Numbered from the stretch's first letter, positions 16,757 through 26,481 are shown. The stretch: 64,000 nucleotides of DNA from JAJFFW01 sp038534195 (GCA_038534195.1 JBCAXE010000018.1:1-64000), one strand, 5' to 3'. Notes: generated by a model from the letters alone, not told the origin. Numbers and translations are program-made.

Positions 16757-17737
16757 ATGGCGTCTCAATCCGCGACTAACAGGCCTGAAGGATCGGCAAC
16801 CGCCTTTGACTGGGCGCTGTTCCTTATCCTTGTGATTGTCGGCGGTTCTTCCTTCGCGATGATCCGCGGCGCCCTCGATTCCGTGCCGCCAGCGGTCGTC
16901 ACAGTCGCGAGGTTATGGGTCGGCGCGATTTTTCTCTACGCCATTATGAAGCAAGCCGGCCGCAAATTTCCGCCGCTATTCATCTCGGAAAGCAACCGCA
17001 CGGCCTTGCAGGAAGAATGGCGATGGATGCTCGCGGTCAGCGTCATCGGCTATATCTTTCCTTTTTTTGTTTTTCCGTGGGCGCAGCAATTTGTGGAAAG
17101 CGGCCTCGCCGGCGTTTACATGGCGTTCATGCCGATCTGGACGGTGGTGCTCGCCTATTTTTTCGCTGGGGAAACGTTGGGATCAAGAAAGATTGTCGGC
17201 ATCGGGTTAGGCTTCGCGGGCGTCATGATTCTCCTCGGCCCTGAGGTGATCGATGGGATCGGGCGAAGCGGCGTCCTTGCGCAAGTCATGATCTTGCTCG
17301 CAACCGTCTGTTACGCTGCGGCCGCCGTTATTGCGCGACGCGCGCCTCCGATCCGCCCGCGAGTCTTCGCAACGGGGACGCTCCTGTGCGCAGCGGTCCT
17401 GTCGACGCCGGCGCTCTTTCTCACCGACCTGAAAACGGACCAATGGACACTGGCGGGCGTTGCGAATGTCATCTTGCTCGGTCTGGGCCCCACGGGGCTC
17501 GCCGGAATCTTATTGATTATCCTGATCCAGCGGGTCGGCGCCGGGTTTATGGGCCTCGCCAACTATGTGACCCCTGTCTGGGCCGTCATTTTGGGCGCCG
17601 TCCTTTTTCAGGAGCGCCTGGAAGCGACCGTGTTCCTAGCGCTCGCCGTCATTCTCGCTGGCGTCGCCATCAGCCAACGGCGTGCGCGAAAAGACGCGAC
17701 GCTGGCCCCCGACGTTTCGGCTCAAACGAAAATCTGA
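16757..17737 (+). CDS. DMT/EamA-family transporter
   Basis: This is a 326-residue inner-membrane protein with about ten hydrophobic helices arranged as two EamA halves. GGSSFAMIRGAL near residue 30 and the C-terminal half with GLANYVTPVWAVILGAVLFQERLE near 260 match the drug/metabolite exporter pattern, including the usual Glu near the end of the penultimate helix. Members export amino acids, metabolites or drugs; the substrate cannot be read here. It is divergent from serC. Its last 16 bases overlap the 3' end of the convergent PhzF-like gene. Confidence 0.87.
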   Translation: MASQSATNRPEGSATAFDWALFLILVIVGGSSFAMIRGALDSVPPAVVTVARLWVGAIFLYAIMKQAGRKFPPLFISESNRTALQEEWRWMLAVSVIGYIFPFFVFPWAQQFVESGLAGVYMAFMPIWTVVLAYFFAGETLGSRKIVGIGLGFAGVMILLGPEVIDGIGRSGVLAQVMILLATVCYAAAAVIARRAPPIRPRVFATGTLLCAAVLSTPALFLTDLKTDQWTLAGVANVILLGLGPTGLAGILLIILIQRVGAGFMGLANYVTPVWAVILGAVLFQERLEATVFLALAVILAGVAISQRRARKDATLAPDVSAQTKI

Positions 17738-18609
17738 CCCTTTTGAACCGGCACGGCGGCGCCCCCGATAGCGACGGCCTCAACGGCGCCGTTCTTTATC
17801 GTGACTGTCGCGTGAATGCGGCTTGGACGTCCCATCTCGAATCCCTGCTCGATCACCCATTCATGCGCGCCGTCTTCCAGGGATTGGCTTAACGCAATCT
17901 GCCCGGGGAACGCGGCCGCCGCCGACCCGGTCGCCGGGTCTTCGGGAATGCCTGCGTCCGGGGCGAACATACGCGCATGATAGGCGGCGTCCGCCGCTTC
18001 CCCACCCTCCGCATAAAGATAAACGCCAACCGTATTGGCGAGCCTCAGCGCATCAAACGCCGCGCTGTCGATATGGGCCCGGCGCACGTCCGGCAGCGAC
18101 GCACGCGCATAAACATAATCAGCGCCAGCGCCGATCAATCGCGGCTGGTGCGCGGTGCGATCAATCGATCCGGCCGGTAAGCTGAGCGCGGCCTCCAGCG
18201 CCTCAGCCGTCGGCGCACCGTCGCGGGCTCGCGGCAGGTTCGGGTTTTCGAAGGCTGCGAAGGGCGCATCGCCATCCATCTTGAGCGTCACGGGAAACAA
18301 CCCTGCGGTTAATTCAAGCGTCAGCCGGTCAGTGATATTAAGCGCACGCGCCAACGCGATAGACGTTCCCACTGTCGGGTGTCCGGCGAACGGCATCTCA
18401 TAGCCCAACGTAAAAATCCTGACGCGCGCCGTATTATTGGCGTCCTCGGGCGGCAAAATGAATGTTGTTTCCGAAAGATTGAATTCGCGTGTGATGGTTT
18501 GCATATCTTCAGATGTCAGGCCTTCGGCGTCAAAGACCACCGCCAACTGGTTCCCGGCGAATTTCTCGTCCGTAAACACATCATATGTCTCAAATGGATA
18601 AGCGCGCAT
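17722..18609 (-). CDS. PhzF-family epimerase or isomerase-like protein
   Basis: This is a 295-residue cytoplasmic protein of the PhzF superfamily. It opens YPFETYDVFTDEKFAGNQLAVVFDAEGL, and a Glu in NLSETTFILPP near residue 47 matches the catalytic Glu of PhzF. GYEMPFAGHPTVGTSIAL near 70 and EDPATGSAAAAFPG near 222 are also conserved. Family members isomerise small molecules, but there is no phenazine cluster here, so a general metabolic role is more likely. It begins with an ATG at 18609 and is followed by the DMT transporter tail on the other strand. Confidence 0.85.
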   Translation of the reverse strand: MRAYPFETYDVFTDEKFAGNQLAVVFDAEGLTSEDMQTITREFNLSETTFILPPEDANNTARVRIFTLGYEMPFAGHPTVGTSIALARALNITDRLTLELTAGLFPVTLKMDGDAPFAAFENPNLPRARDGAPTAEALEAALSLPAGSIDRTAHQPRLIGAGADYVYARASLPDVRRAHIDSAAFDALRLANTVGVYLYAEGGEAADAAYHARMFAPDAGIPEDPATGSAAAAFPGQIALSQSLEDGAHEWVIEQGFEMGRPSRIHATVTIKNGAVEAVAIGGAAVPVQKGQIFV

Positions 18610-18681
18610 CGGTTTCTCCCGGTCTCAGGCGGTTTGCGACAATGATATCACGCCGAAAAGGCGCGCTGGCAAACCAGTTTT

Positions 18682-19503
18682 TCAGGACGCTTTATCAGGA
18701 TCATTCGTCCAGGCGGGCCCATGCGGCGTGTGATTTAGCGGCCCTGCGCCAGCGCCGAGGCCAGGCGCCGCCTCAATCGCGCTGCGCACATAGGCGATCG
18801 AGCGCCCGACGGCTTCTTTCCGGTCAAACCCAAGCGAGAGGTGGGCCGCGACCGCTGACGCAAGCGTACATCCGGTTCCGTGGGTCGATGTCGTTGCAAG
18901 CCGTGGGTTTTCAAATCTCGTGACGCCGGATTTCGCAACCAGCACGTCGGTCACCGCGCCGCCGTCAAGATGGCCGCCTTTGACAAGCGCAGCCGCGGCC
19001 CCGGCGGCGCAAAGCGCCTTGCCTGCGGCGACGAGATCGTCAGGGCCGTCGATTGTCGTCCCGGTCAATGCACCCGCTTCGTCGGTGTTCGGCGTCACCA
19101 AAGCGGCGAGCGGCACAAGGTGCGCTTTCATGGCGTCGACCATACCGGCCCCGGCGAGCGCATCACCGCTGGTGGCCACAAGGACAGGATCCAGCACGAG
19201 CGGGACGCCGGGCGCTTCTCGTTTCAACGCCTCGGCGATGGCCTCCGCTGCGGCCACGTCGCCGATCATTCCAACCTTAATGACGTCAGCGCCGATATCG
19301 CTCAAGACAGCAACAATCTGCTCACGGATGAACGCTGCATCCAATTGGCGGACATCAAAAACGCCCTTCGTATTTTGGACGGTCAGGGCCGTGATCGCGG
19401 CGGCGGCGTATCCGCCGAGCGCCGTGATCGTCTTGATGTCGGCCTGGACGCCGGCCCCGCCGGAGGGGTCCGACCCGGCGATGACAAGAACTCGGCCCGT
19501 CAT
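18682..19503 (-). CDS. thiD: Hydroxymethylpyrimidine/phosphomethylpyrimidine kinase
   Basis: This enzyme phosphorylates HMP and then HMP-P to give the pyrimidine half of thiamine. The protein has 273 residues. The ribokinase-fold signatures are IAGSDPSGGAGVQADIKT (residues 8-25), the substrate lid region KGGHLDG near 187 and the anion-hole STHGTGCTLASA near 208. The ATG at 19503 is directly divergent from a small membrane-protein gene. thiE lies far away at 36.8-37.5 kb. I saw no TPP riboswitch core in its short leader. Confidence 0.95.
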   Translation of the reverse strand: MTGRVLVIAGSDPSGGAGVQADIKTITALGGYAAAAITALTVQNTKGVFDVRQLDAAFIREQIVAVLSDIGADVIKVGMIGDVAAAEAIAEALKREAPGVPLVLDPVLVATSGDALAGAGMVDAMKAHLVPLAALVTPNTDEAGALTGTTIDGPDDLVAAGKALCAAGAAAALVKGGHLDGGAVTDVLVAKSGVTRFENPRLATTSTHGTGCTLASAVAAHLSLGFDRKEAVGRSIAYVRSAIEAAPGLGAGAGPLNHTPHGPAWTNDPDKAS

Positions 19504-19590
19504 CGCCGCAAACCCATCTTAAAGACGCCCGAATTTGAAATTACCTCACGCGCAAGGCTCAGGGGCGCCGCCAACGCCACGGAGAGACGC

Positions 19591-19785
19591 ATGGCTTTTA
19601 ACAAATTGATCTGGATCGGACTGTTCTGTTGCATCGGCGCGCTGATTGTAAACCTGTTTCCGAAACTCACCTTCGATCTCGGCATGAACCCAGCGGGCGC
19701 ATGGATGATCTTCACATTCGGATTGTTCCTGATCATGGCGTCCCTCGCCGTCACCCTTAAGGGCCGCGGACCGGGCGAGCAATAG
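19591..19785 (+). CDS. Small two-helix membrane protein
   Basis: This 64-residue protein has two hydrophobic segments (about residues 6-25 and 36-56) separated by a short loop, and ends in a charged GRGPGEQ tail. GGAGA lies six bases before the ATG, which supports translation. Its frame is not explained by any other gene. I do not recognise a named family, although short DUF2905-like proteins have a similar layout (KLIWIGLFCCIGALIVN, then GRLPGDI-like loops). It is divergent from thiD and its stop lies seven bases from the glmM stop. Confidence 0.65.
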   Translation: MAFNKLIWIGLFCCIGALIVNLFPKLTFDLGMNPAGAWMIFTFGLFLIMASLAVTLKGRGPGEQ

Positions 19786-19792
19786 CGGGCGA

Positions 19793-21163
19793 TCAGGCTT
19801 TGACAGCCGCGATTACATCGCAAATCTCACGCACGACGCGCTGCACGAGATCGTTATTCTCGCCCTCGGCCATAACGCGGATCACAGGCTCCGTTCCTGA
19901 CTTGCGGATCACAAGACGGCCCTTCGCGCCAAGCGCGTCTTCCCCCGCTTTTATGGCGGCGGCGACTTTCGCGTCGCCAAGCGGGTCGCCGCCCGCGTAG
20001 CGAATGTTTTCCAGAAGCTGTGGGAACGGATCAAAGCTGTTGCACGCCTCGCTCACCTTGACGCCTTCTTCCGCCACAACCGCCAAGACTTGAAGCGCTG
20101 TCACGAGGCCGTCGCCTGTCGTCGCGTGGTCGCTTAAGATGACATGTCCTGACGGCTCGCCGCCCACATTGACGCCGCGGCTACGCATTTCTTCGACCAC
20201 GTACCGGTCGCCGACTTTTGTGCGGACGAGGTCAAGCTTCTGGCTTTCGAGATATTTCTCAAATCCAAGGTTTGACATGACCGTGGAGACGACAGCGCCG
20301 CCTTTAAGCTTACCCTTGCGCGACCAGGATCGCGCGATCAACGCCAGGATCTGGTCGCCGTCGATGATCTCGCCTTTTTCGTCGGAGATGATGACGCGGT
20401 CCGCGTCGCCGTCGAGCGCGATCCCAATATCGGCGCGATATTCAAGAACCGCATCCCGCATTCTTTTCGTCGATGTGGAGCCGCATTCGTCATTGATGTT
20501 GAACCCGTTCGGCTCAACGCCGAGCGTTTTCGTATCGGCGCCGAGCTCCCACAGGACCGTTGGCGCGACCTTGTAGGCGGCGCCGTTGGCGCAATCGATA
20601 ACCACGCGCAATCCGTCGAGCGAAAGACTTTTCGGAAACGTGTTCTTGGCGAATTCAATATAGCGTGCGCCTGCGTCATCGATGCGCGTGACGCGCCCGA
20701 GATCGCGCGGCGCTGCGAGATTCTTCTCAAGGCTCTCATCCATGAACCGCTCGATTTGCAGTTCGGTTTCATCGGAGAGCTTATACCCGTCAGGGCCGAA
20801 AAATTTGACCCCATTATCATGATACGGATTATGAGAGGCTGAAATCATGACGCCAAGATCAGCGCGCAACGAGCGCGTCAACATCGCCATCGCCGGCGTC
20901 GGCAATGGGCCGAGCAGGAAGACATCCATACCGGAGGCGGCGAATCCCGCTGTTAACGCTGGTTCAATCATGTAGCCGGAAAGGCGCGTATCTTTGCCGA
21001 TCACCACACGGTGACGGTGGGCGCCGTTTTTGAACGCGCGGCCTGCGGCGACGCCAAGGCGCATGATCGCGTCCGGCGCCATGGGGCCGGCGTTCGCGAG
21101 GCCGCGGACGCCGTCAGTGCCGAATATCTTGCGTTCGCCAGAAATATGATCATCTCCGCGCAT
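19793..21163 (-). CDS. glmM: Phosphoglucosamine mutase
   Basis: This enzyme converts glucosamine-6-phosphate to glucosamine-1-phosphate for UDP-GlcNAc, and so supplies peptidoglycan and lipid A. The protein has 456 residues. It opens with FGTDGVRG near residue 15; the phosphoserine loop ISASHNPYHDNG lies near 107, the metal loop DGDADR near 250 and the sugar-phosphate loop RKSGTEPVIRVM near 420. The ATG at 21163 was chosen. It stands at the end of the ftsH-folP-glmM run, a common order in bacteria. Confidence 0.98.
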   Translation of the reverse strand: MRGDDHISGERKIFGTDGVRGLANAGPMAPDAIMRLGVAAGRAFKNGAHRHRVVIGKDTRLSGYMIEPALTAGFAASGMDVFLLGPLPTPAMAMLTRSLRADLGVMISASHNPYHDNGVKFFGPDGYKLSDETELQIERFMDESLEKNLAAPRDLGRVTRIDDAGARYIEFAKNTFPKSLSLDGLRVVIDCANGAAYKVAPTVLWELGADTKTLGVEPNGFNINDECGSTSTKRMRDAVLEYRADIGIALDGDADRVIISDEKGEIIDGDQILALIARSWSRKGKLKGGAVVSTVMSNLGFEKYLESQKLDLVRTKVGDRYVVEEMRSRGVNVGGEPSGHVILSDHATTGDGLVTALQVLAVVAEEGVKVSEACNSFDPFPQLLENIRYAGGDPLGDAKVAAAIKAGEDALGAKGRLVIRKSGTEPVIRVMAEGENNDLVQRVVREICDVIAAVKA

Positions 21164-21221
21164 TGTGCGTCTCCCTTGCTCCCCTCAGCATGCACATAGC
21201 AGACCGCTTGCGTAAATTGCC

Positions 21222-22061
21222 TTAACGGCTGCGGCGGACCGTTTCAATGGCTTCAAAAACGGCCACAGCCTGGCGGGTGGCCGCCACATCATGGACCCTT
21301 AGGACGGCGGCGCCGCGTGCGGCCAGAATCGCGGCCAGCGAGCCGCCAAGCCGCTGATCAGGCGTCGGATTTGCGCCGTTTTCTTCGCGATCAATCGCGG
21401 CGATAAAACTCTTGCGCGAAACGCCAAGGAGAACCGGCGCAATCTCAGTGAACGCGTCCAGGTGGGCGAGAAGGGCGAGATTGTGCGGCAGCGTTTTGCC
21501 AAAACCGATGCCGGGATCCACCATAATCCTGTTCTTTGAAACGCCCGCCGCTTGCGCTGCGTTGGCGCGTTCACGCAGAAAGGCGGCGACCTCCGCCACA
21601 ACATCGTCATAGTGCGGTTTGATCTGCATCGTTTTTGGATCACCCTGAGCATGCATGAGAACAAGTTCGCATTGCAGTTCCGCGGCGACGGCCGGGCTCG
21701 TCCCATCAAATGTCAGCGCGGAAACGTCATTCCAAATAGCAGCGCCGGCGTTGATCGCGGCGCGCGCTACGCCGGGCTTGCGCGTATCGATGGAAAGCGC
21801 CGCGTCGGCTCGCTGAGCCAGCGCCTCAATAACCGGCATCACGCGATCCAGTTCCTGCGAGGGCGGCACGGGCGACGCGCCGGGACGGGTGGACTCGCCG
21901 CCGATATCGAGAATATCGGCGCCTTCGTCGACCAGCCTCAGCGCTTGATCAACAGCCTTCTTTGAAGAAAGAAACGATCCGCCATCGGAAAAGCTGTCGG
22001 GCGTCACATTGACGACGCCCATGATTTGCGGCCTTGAGGCCGCTATATTTGGGTCAGGCAT
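21222..22061 (-). CDS. folP: Dihydropteroate synthase
   Basis: This enzyme joins p-aminobenzoate to dihydropterin pyrophosphate in folate synthesis and is the sulfonamide target. It has 279 residues. MGVVNVTPDSFSDGG near residue 15, ILDIGGESTRPGA near 56 and DPGIGFGKT near 187 are the standard substrate loops. The ATG at 22061 lies 19 bases after the ftsH stop, so co-transcription with ftsH is likely. Confidence 0.97.
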   Translation of the reverse strand: MPDPNIAASRPQIMGVVNVTPDSFSDGGSFLSSKKAVDQALRLVDEGADILDIGGESTRPGASPVPPSQELDRVMPVIEALAQRADAALSIDTRKPGVARAAINAGAAIWNDVSALTFDGTSPAVAAELQCELVLMHAQGDPKTMQIKPHYDDVVAEVAAFLRERANAAQAAGVSKNRIMVDPGIGFGKTLPHNLALLAHLDAFTEIAPVLLGVSRKSFIAAIDREENGANPTPDQRLGGSLAAILAARGAAVLRVHDVAATRQAVAVFEAIETVRRSR

Positions 22062-22080
22062 ACGCCCTCTTTAACCCGCG

Positions 22081-24009
22081 TCAGGCTCCTTGCGGCGACG
22101 GCTCGAACCCGCCGCCCGGCTCATCTTTCTTGGCGCCGGTATCGTCTGTAGACGGAACGGAGCTCGGCGGCGGCGTATCGTCGATGTCGGTCGGGTCTTC
22201 GCGCACAATCGCTTCGCCGCGGAGGAGCTGTTGAATCTCATCGCCCGTCAGCGTTTCATATTCGAGGAGCGCCTGTGAGAGCCGCTCCCAATCGTCGTTA
22301 CGATCGGTGAGAATGCGCTTGGCGGTGTCGAACCCTTCGGTGACGATGCGCTTGATTTCGTCTTCGATCATCTTGGATGTCTGACCGGAAATAGACCGCG
22401 TGCGCGCAATCGACTGGCCGAGGAAGACCTCGCCTTCATCTTCCGCATAAGCGATGGGGCCGAGCTTCTCAGACAAGCCGTATTGCGTGACCATGGCGCG
22501 CGCGATCTTCGTCGCCTGCTCGATATCAGACGAGGCGCCGGAGGTGACTTTCTCGCTGCCGAACTTCAACTCTTCCGCCACGCGCCCGCCCATAGCCATA
22601 GCGATCCGCGCTTTCATTTGCTCCAGCGTGAACGAATACCGGTCACGCTCAGGCAGATATTGCACCATGCCGAGCGCACGCCCGCGCGGGATGATCGTCG
22701 CCTTATGCACAGGATCGGAGCCCGGCATCGTCAGACCAACAAGCGCGTGACCCGCTTCGTGATAGGCGGTGAGCGCTTTTTCCTCGTCGGTCATAACCAT
22801 CGACCGGCGTTCCGCGCCCATCAGAACCTTATCCTTGGCGTCGTCAAATTCTTTCGCGGTCACAAAGCGTTTGCCGCGCCGCGCCGCCAACAAGGCCGCC
22901 TCGTTCACGAGGTTCGCGAGATCGGCGCCGGAGAAACCGGGCGTGCCGCGCGCAATGGTTCTGATATTAACGTCGGGCGCCAGCGGCACCTTTTTGGCGT
23001 GGACATTGAGGATTTTCTCGCGGCCGACCACATCCGGATTGGGCACGACAACCTGACGGTCGAAGCGTCCGGGACGCAACAGCGCCGGGTCCAGAACATC
23101 GGGCCGGTTGGTGGCGGCGATCAGGATGATGCCTTCATTGGCTTCAAATCCGTCCATCTCGACCAGCAACTGGTTCAACGTCTGCTCGCGCTCGTCATTG
23201 CCGCCGCCAAGGCCGGCGCCCCGCGAGCGACCCACCGCATCAATCTCGTCGATAAAGATGATGCAGGGCGCATTCTTTTTCGCCTGATCGAACATGTCGC
23301 GCACACGGCTTGCGCCGACGCCCACAAACATTTCCACAAAGTCGGAACCTGAAATCGTGAAGAAGGGCACATTCGCTTCGCCAGCGATGGCGCGCGCCAG
23401 CAGCGTCTTACCGGTGCCTGGCGGGCCGACGAGCAGCGCGCCTTTTGGAATCTTGCCGCCAAGGCGCTGAAACTTCATCGGGTCTTTCAGATACTCGACG
23501 ATTTCTTCAAGCTCTTCCTTGGCCTCATCAATGCCCGCCACATCATCGAACGTCACCCGGCCCTGACGTTCGGTCAGGAGTTTCGCACGCGATTTTCCAA
23601 AGCCCATGGCCTTGCCGCCCGCGCCTTGCATCTGGCGCATTATGAAGAAAATGAAGGCGAAGAAAATTAAGAGCGGCAGGATATTAACCAGCAGCGACAG
23701 GAGCAGCGGCAATTCCTCTTCCGGTTTGATTTCTGTTTCGACGCCCGCCGCATTCAACCGGTCGGCCACGTCCCCGCCCTGGGCTTCAGTGATCGCCGTG
23801 ACGAATTCTTTCCCGTCCGTCAGCCGGCCGGAGACCTTGGTCTTGTCGATCGTCGCCTCTTTGATAGCGCCGGCCTCAAGCTGGCTCTGGAACTCCGAAT
23901 AGGAGAATTCCTCCACAGACGGGTTTTGCGATGAAAACTCAAAGAGCTGCAGGGCGATAATAAAGAAGACAAAGACGAGTCCCCAAACCAGCAGATTGCG
24001 TCCGTTCAT
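22081..24009 (-). CDS. ftsH: ATP-dependent zinc metalloprotease FtsH
   Basis: This is a membrane-anchored AAA+ protease for quality control of membrane and regulatory proteins. It has 642 residues. Two transmembrane helices (about 5-24 and 102-122) flank a periplasmic domain; the P-loop GPPGTGKTLL lies near 193, DEIDAVGRSRG near 250, the arginine fingers in the SRH region near 312 and the zinc site HEAGH near 415. The ATG at 24009 gives MNGRNLLVWG, with GAAGGA ten bases before it. An upstream open stretch to 24090 lacks similarity. It is usually essential or nearly so in this group. Confidence 0.98.
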   Translation of the reverse strand: MNGRNLLVWGLVFVFFIIALQLFEFSSQNPSVEEFSYSEFQSQLEAGAIKEATIDKTKVSGRLTDGKEFVTAITEAQGGDVADRLNAAGVETEIKPEEELPLLLSLLVNILPLLIFFAFIFFIMRQMQGAGGKAMGFGKSRAKLLTERQGRVTFDDVAGIDEAKEELEEIVEYLKDPMKFQRLGGKIPKGALLVGPPGTGKTLLARAIAGEANVPFFTISGSDFVEMFVGVGASRVRDMFDQAKKNAPCIIFIDEIDAVGRSRGAGLGGGNDEREQTLNQLLVEMDGFEANEGIILIAATNRPDVLDPALLRPGRFDRQVVVPNPDVVGREKILNVHAKKVPLAPDVNIRTIARGTPGFSGADLANLVNEAALLAARRGKRFVTAKEFDDAKDKVLMGAERRSMVMTDEEKALTAYHEAGHALVGLTMPGSDPVHKATIIPRGRALGMVQYLPERDRYSFTLEQMKARIAMAMGGRVAEELKFGSEKVTSGASSDIEQATKIARAMVTQYGLSEKLGPIAYAEDEGEVFLGQSIARTRSISGQTSKMIEDEIKRIVTEGFDTAKRILTDRNDDWERLSQALLEYETLTGDEIQQLLRGEAIVREDPTDIDDTPPPSSVPSTDDTGAKKDEPGGGFEPSPQGA

Positions 24010-24183
24010 ACCAATTGTTCCTTCGGGCCTCGCGAGAGCCCTCTTGCAAGCGTTCACGCGCCGGTAGCGACGCCTATCGTTGATACGCATCTAAGCACGA
24101 TGAAGACTAATAAATAGGGGTTAAGAAAGCCCGGCGCCAGCGCCCATTGTCACATTTGCGAAACCGCAATCCGCCCACCGCGC

Positions 24184-25452
24184 CTAAAACCGGTGAACTG
24201 CCTCAAAAAAGCGTTCAGAGGACAAGGCGTTGATGCGGATATCAGGCGCAAACCCGCCCGCGGCGTGGGCGAGCAACGCATCGGCGTCAAAAACGCCGGG
24301 ACAGCCAGCAATCGCCCGTCCGGGCCCGTCAAAGGGCGGAATCTCGGCGTCGGCGATAAGCGGCGCCACGGTTAACGCCCGCGCCGTCCAATTGTTAACA
24401 ATAAACCGGCGATCCCATAGCACCGCCGACCCGGCGGGCGCGACGAGCGGCGGCGCGGGCGCGACGCCCGCGCGGCCCGTGAGCGCAGCCGGTTCGCGAT
24501 AGATCCAAAGTCTCTCGCCGTGAAGCTCCATAAGGGCGCCGCCAAGGCTCGCCGCGGCCCCGTCCACGAGCCGCACGAGCGCATCACTGACACCTTCAAG
24601 GGCCGGCGGACGATCCGATCCGCTGACAGCGTAGATCAGTTGTTGCAAAAGAATATCCGCATGCGGCGCAGCGCACACCGATCTCTTCAACGACGCCCCG
24701 CCCCAGCGATGAAAAACGCCGCCGCCATGATTGAAATGATCATTCCGCAGCGTGACGCGCTGCGCGCTGACCGCGCGCATATGGTGCGCGGTCGTTATAA
24801 GTGCGCGTTGCGTCAGGATGCCCTGCTCTTCAAGCGCCCCAAGGAGGGCGCGCACATTGACCCGCTCAAACGCCGGATCGTCGTTGCTTGGATCAGAAAC
24901 AAACGCCTGCCCGCGAGACTTAAGGAACGCCACAACGGCGCCGCGGCGCACCTTTAGAAGCGGGCGGAGAAGTTTGACAGGGGCGCCCGCGCCGTTGGCG
25001 ATAGTTGTGACCGGCGCCATCGCCAACAGGCCTTGCGGGCCGCTGCCGCGCATCAGCCGCATAAAGACGGTTTCAGCCTGATCATCGCCCGTATGCGCCG
25101 TCAGGATTGCGCCAGCGCCCGCCTCAAGGGCCGCGTCGCATAAGAGCCGATAACGGGCCGCGCGCGCCGCCTCTTGAACGCCGCTCGCCGGTTTGGGGCC
25201 GGTCCATTTGAGGGTCTTATGCGGCACATCAAGCGCCGCGCACCAGTGCGCCGCCTTAGCCGCTTCGTCGGCGCTTTCTGCGCGCAAGCCGTGATCGACA
25301 GTGAAGGCTGAAATTTTTCGCCCGCTCGCGCGCGCATAGCCGGCCGCCAGATGAACAAGCGCCATGGAGTCCGCGCCGCCGGAGACCGCGACCGCGAAAG
25401 ACGCAGGCGGCGAACACTCATCACACCAGGCGGCGAACGCCGCCTTTGTCAC
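24184..25452 (-). CDS. tilS: tRNA(Ile)-lysidine synthase
   Basis: This enzyme places lysine on C34 of the CAU-anticodon tRNA-Ile so that AUA codons are read as Ile. The protein is 422 residues. The PP-loop reads VSGGADSMALVHLA near residue 23; HTGDDQAETVFMRLMRGSG near 120 is the TilS signature, and the C-terminal substrate domain is present. The start is a GTG at 25452; no ATG lies between it and the cpoB stop. The coding frame is the same as that of cpoB, separated only by the TAG at 25483-25485 and 30 bases. It follows cpoB and precedes ftsH on one strand. Confidence 0.93.
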   Translation of the reverse strand: MTKAAFAAWCDECSPPASFAVAVSGGADSMALVHLAAGYARASGRKISAFTVDHGLRAESADEAAKAAHWCAALDVPHKTLKWTGPKPASGVQEAARAARYRLLCDAALEAGAGAILTAHTGDDQAETVFMRLMRGSGPQGLLAMAPVTTIANGAGAPVKLLRPLLKVRRGAVVAFLKSRGQAFVSDPSNDDPAFERVNVRALLGALEEQGILTQRALITTAHHMRAVSAQRVTLRNDHFNHGGGVFHRWGGASLKRSVCAAPHADILLQQLIYAVSGSDRPPALEGVSDALVRLVDGAAASLGGALMELHGERLWIYREPAALTGRAGVAPAPPLVAPAGSAVLWDRRFIVNNWTARALTVAPLIADAEIPPFDGPGRAIAGCPGVFDADALLAHAAGGFAPDIRINALSSERFFEAVHRF

Positions 25453-25482
25453 CGGGTGATCGTTGCCGATGTCAGACAGCGC

Positions 25483-26274
25483 CTAGGAACACTGAATGCG
25501 CGCCATCTCGATATTGGCGCGATCCGTCACGGGCGGCGCAGCGTTCGGAAATTTGCCGCGCATGGTCTTGAAGACCTTGCAGGCCTCGGCGTTCTTTTCC
25601 AGACGCGCGAACGACGTGCCGAGCTTCAGGTAGGCTTCCGCCGCACGCGGATCGTTCGGGTAATTGCGAATATGCGCAATGAAGGCGTCAGCCGCATCTG
25701 CGTTTGCGCCCGTGGCGAGATAAATCTCTCCAAGCCGGAACTGCGCATCCGCCGTCTGCGGACTATTGGGGAAGGCCTGGACGTAGCCCTCAAAAGCGGC
25801 GCGGGCGCTATCATAGTCGCCGCGCAGCAAAAAGCCGGAGGCGTAGTCGAAGGCGGCCGCCGGATCGCCCGGCAGCGAGACCGCCGTCGCCGCGCTTGGT
25901 GCGCCGCCCGCGGCCGAAATCTGATCCGCGATGGGATCGCCGCCCGTCAGCGGGGTCGGCCCGCCTGAAGCGGCTGCAGCCGCCGCCGGGTCATTGGCGA
26001 GCACGCCCGACACCGCGTCGAGGCGCGCATTCGCCTGATCGAGCTGGAAGGTCAGTTTCTCAACGAGGCCGGTCAAATCCTGCACCTGGCGCTCTAGCTG
26101 GTTGATACGGACGGCTGAATTATCTGCAGCGGCCCGCGCTTGCAGCTCCGCCACCGTCTTTTCAAGGGCCGTCACCCGGTCCTTGGTGCCCGCCGCCGCC
26201 GGCGCCGGCGCCGACGCCATGCTGATCGCGAGCGCGCCCAACGCGAAAATAGAAAGAGAGCGTTTCATCATCAT
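25483..26274 (-). CDS. cpoB: Tol-Pal system coordinator CpoB (YbgF)
   Basis: This periplasmic protein links Tol-Pal to cell-wall synthesis at division. It has 263 residues: signal peptide to about residue 28 (ending PAAAG), a coiled-coil trimer segment about 33-90, a Pro/Ala/Gly linker, then TPR-like repeats from about 140 to 255 (AFDYASGFLLRGDYDSARAAFEGY and following). Three consecutive ATG codons occur at the start; GAAAGG is best spaced for the third (26268). A terminator-like hairpin lies between pal and this gene, so part of its transcription may be separate. Confidence 0.92.
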   Translation of the reverse strand: MMMKRSLSIFALGALAISMASAPAPAAAGTKDRVTALEKTVAELQARAAADNSAVRINQLERQVQDLTGLVEKLTFQLDQANARLDAVSGVLANDPAAAAAASGGPTPLTGGDPIADQISAAGGAPSAATAVSLPGDPAAAFDYASGFLLRGDYDSARAAFEGYVQAFPNSPQTADAQFRLGEIYLATGANADAADAFIAHIRNYPNDPRAAEAYLKLGTSFARLEKNAEACKVFKTMRGKFPNAAPPVTDRANIEMARIQCS

Positions 26275-26440
26275 CGCCTTTCAAAAATCCCTGGCGCACT
26301 ACTACGCCGACATCATCGGCCCGAAACCATCCCGACATCATTCCGGCTAGCGCGCTCGCCCACCATACTACCTATCGATCCAGAAAGACCAAACTAAGGC
26401 GTAAAATTGGACCTTCGCCTTAAAATTCAAGCGATTCCCG

Positions 26441-26481
26441 GAAAAAGAAAAAACGCGCCGAATGAAAAATCCGGCGCGTTT
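26441..26481 (-). terminator. Rho-independent terminator after pal
   Basis: On the minus strand a perfect stem AAACGCGCCG/CGGCGCGTTT (26451-26460 with 26472-26481) closes an 11-base A/T-rich loop. It is followed by TTTCTTTTT. It begins 20 bases past the pal stop and precedes cpoB, so it should end or attenuate the tol-pal transcript before cpoB. Confidence 0.85.

Noticed and set aside
24010..24183. Heat-shock promoter before ftsH
   Set aside because: I could not find a CTTGAA-type -35 at the right spacing; the gap contains only short GC hairpins.
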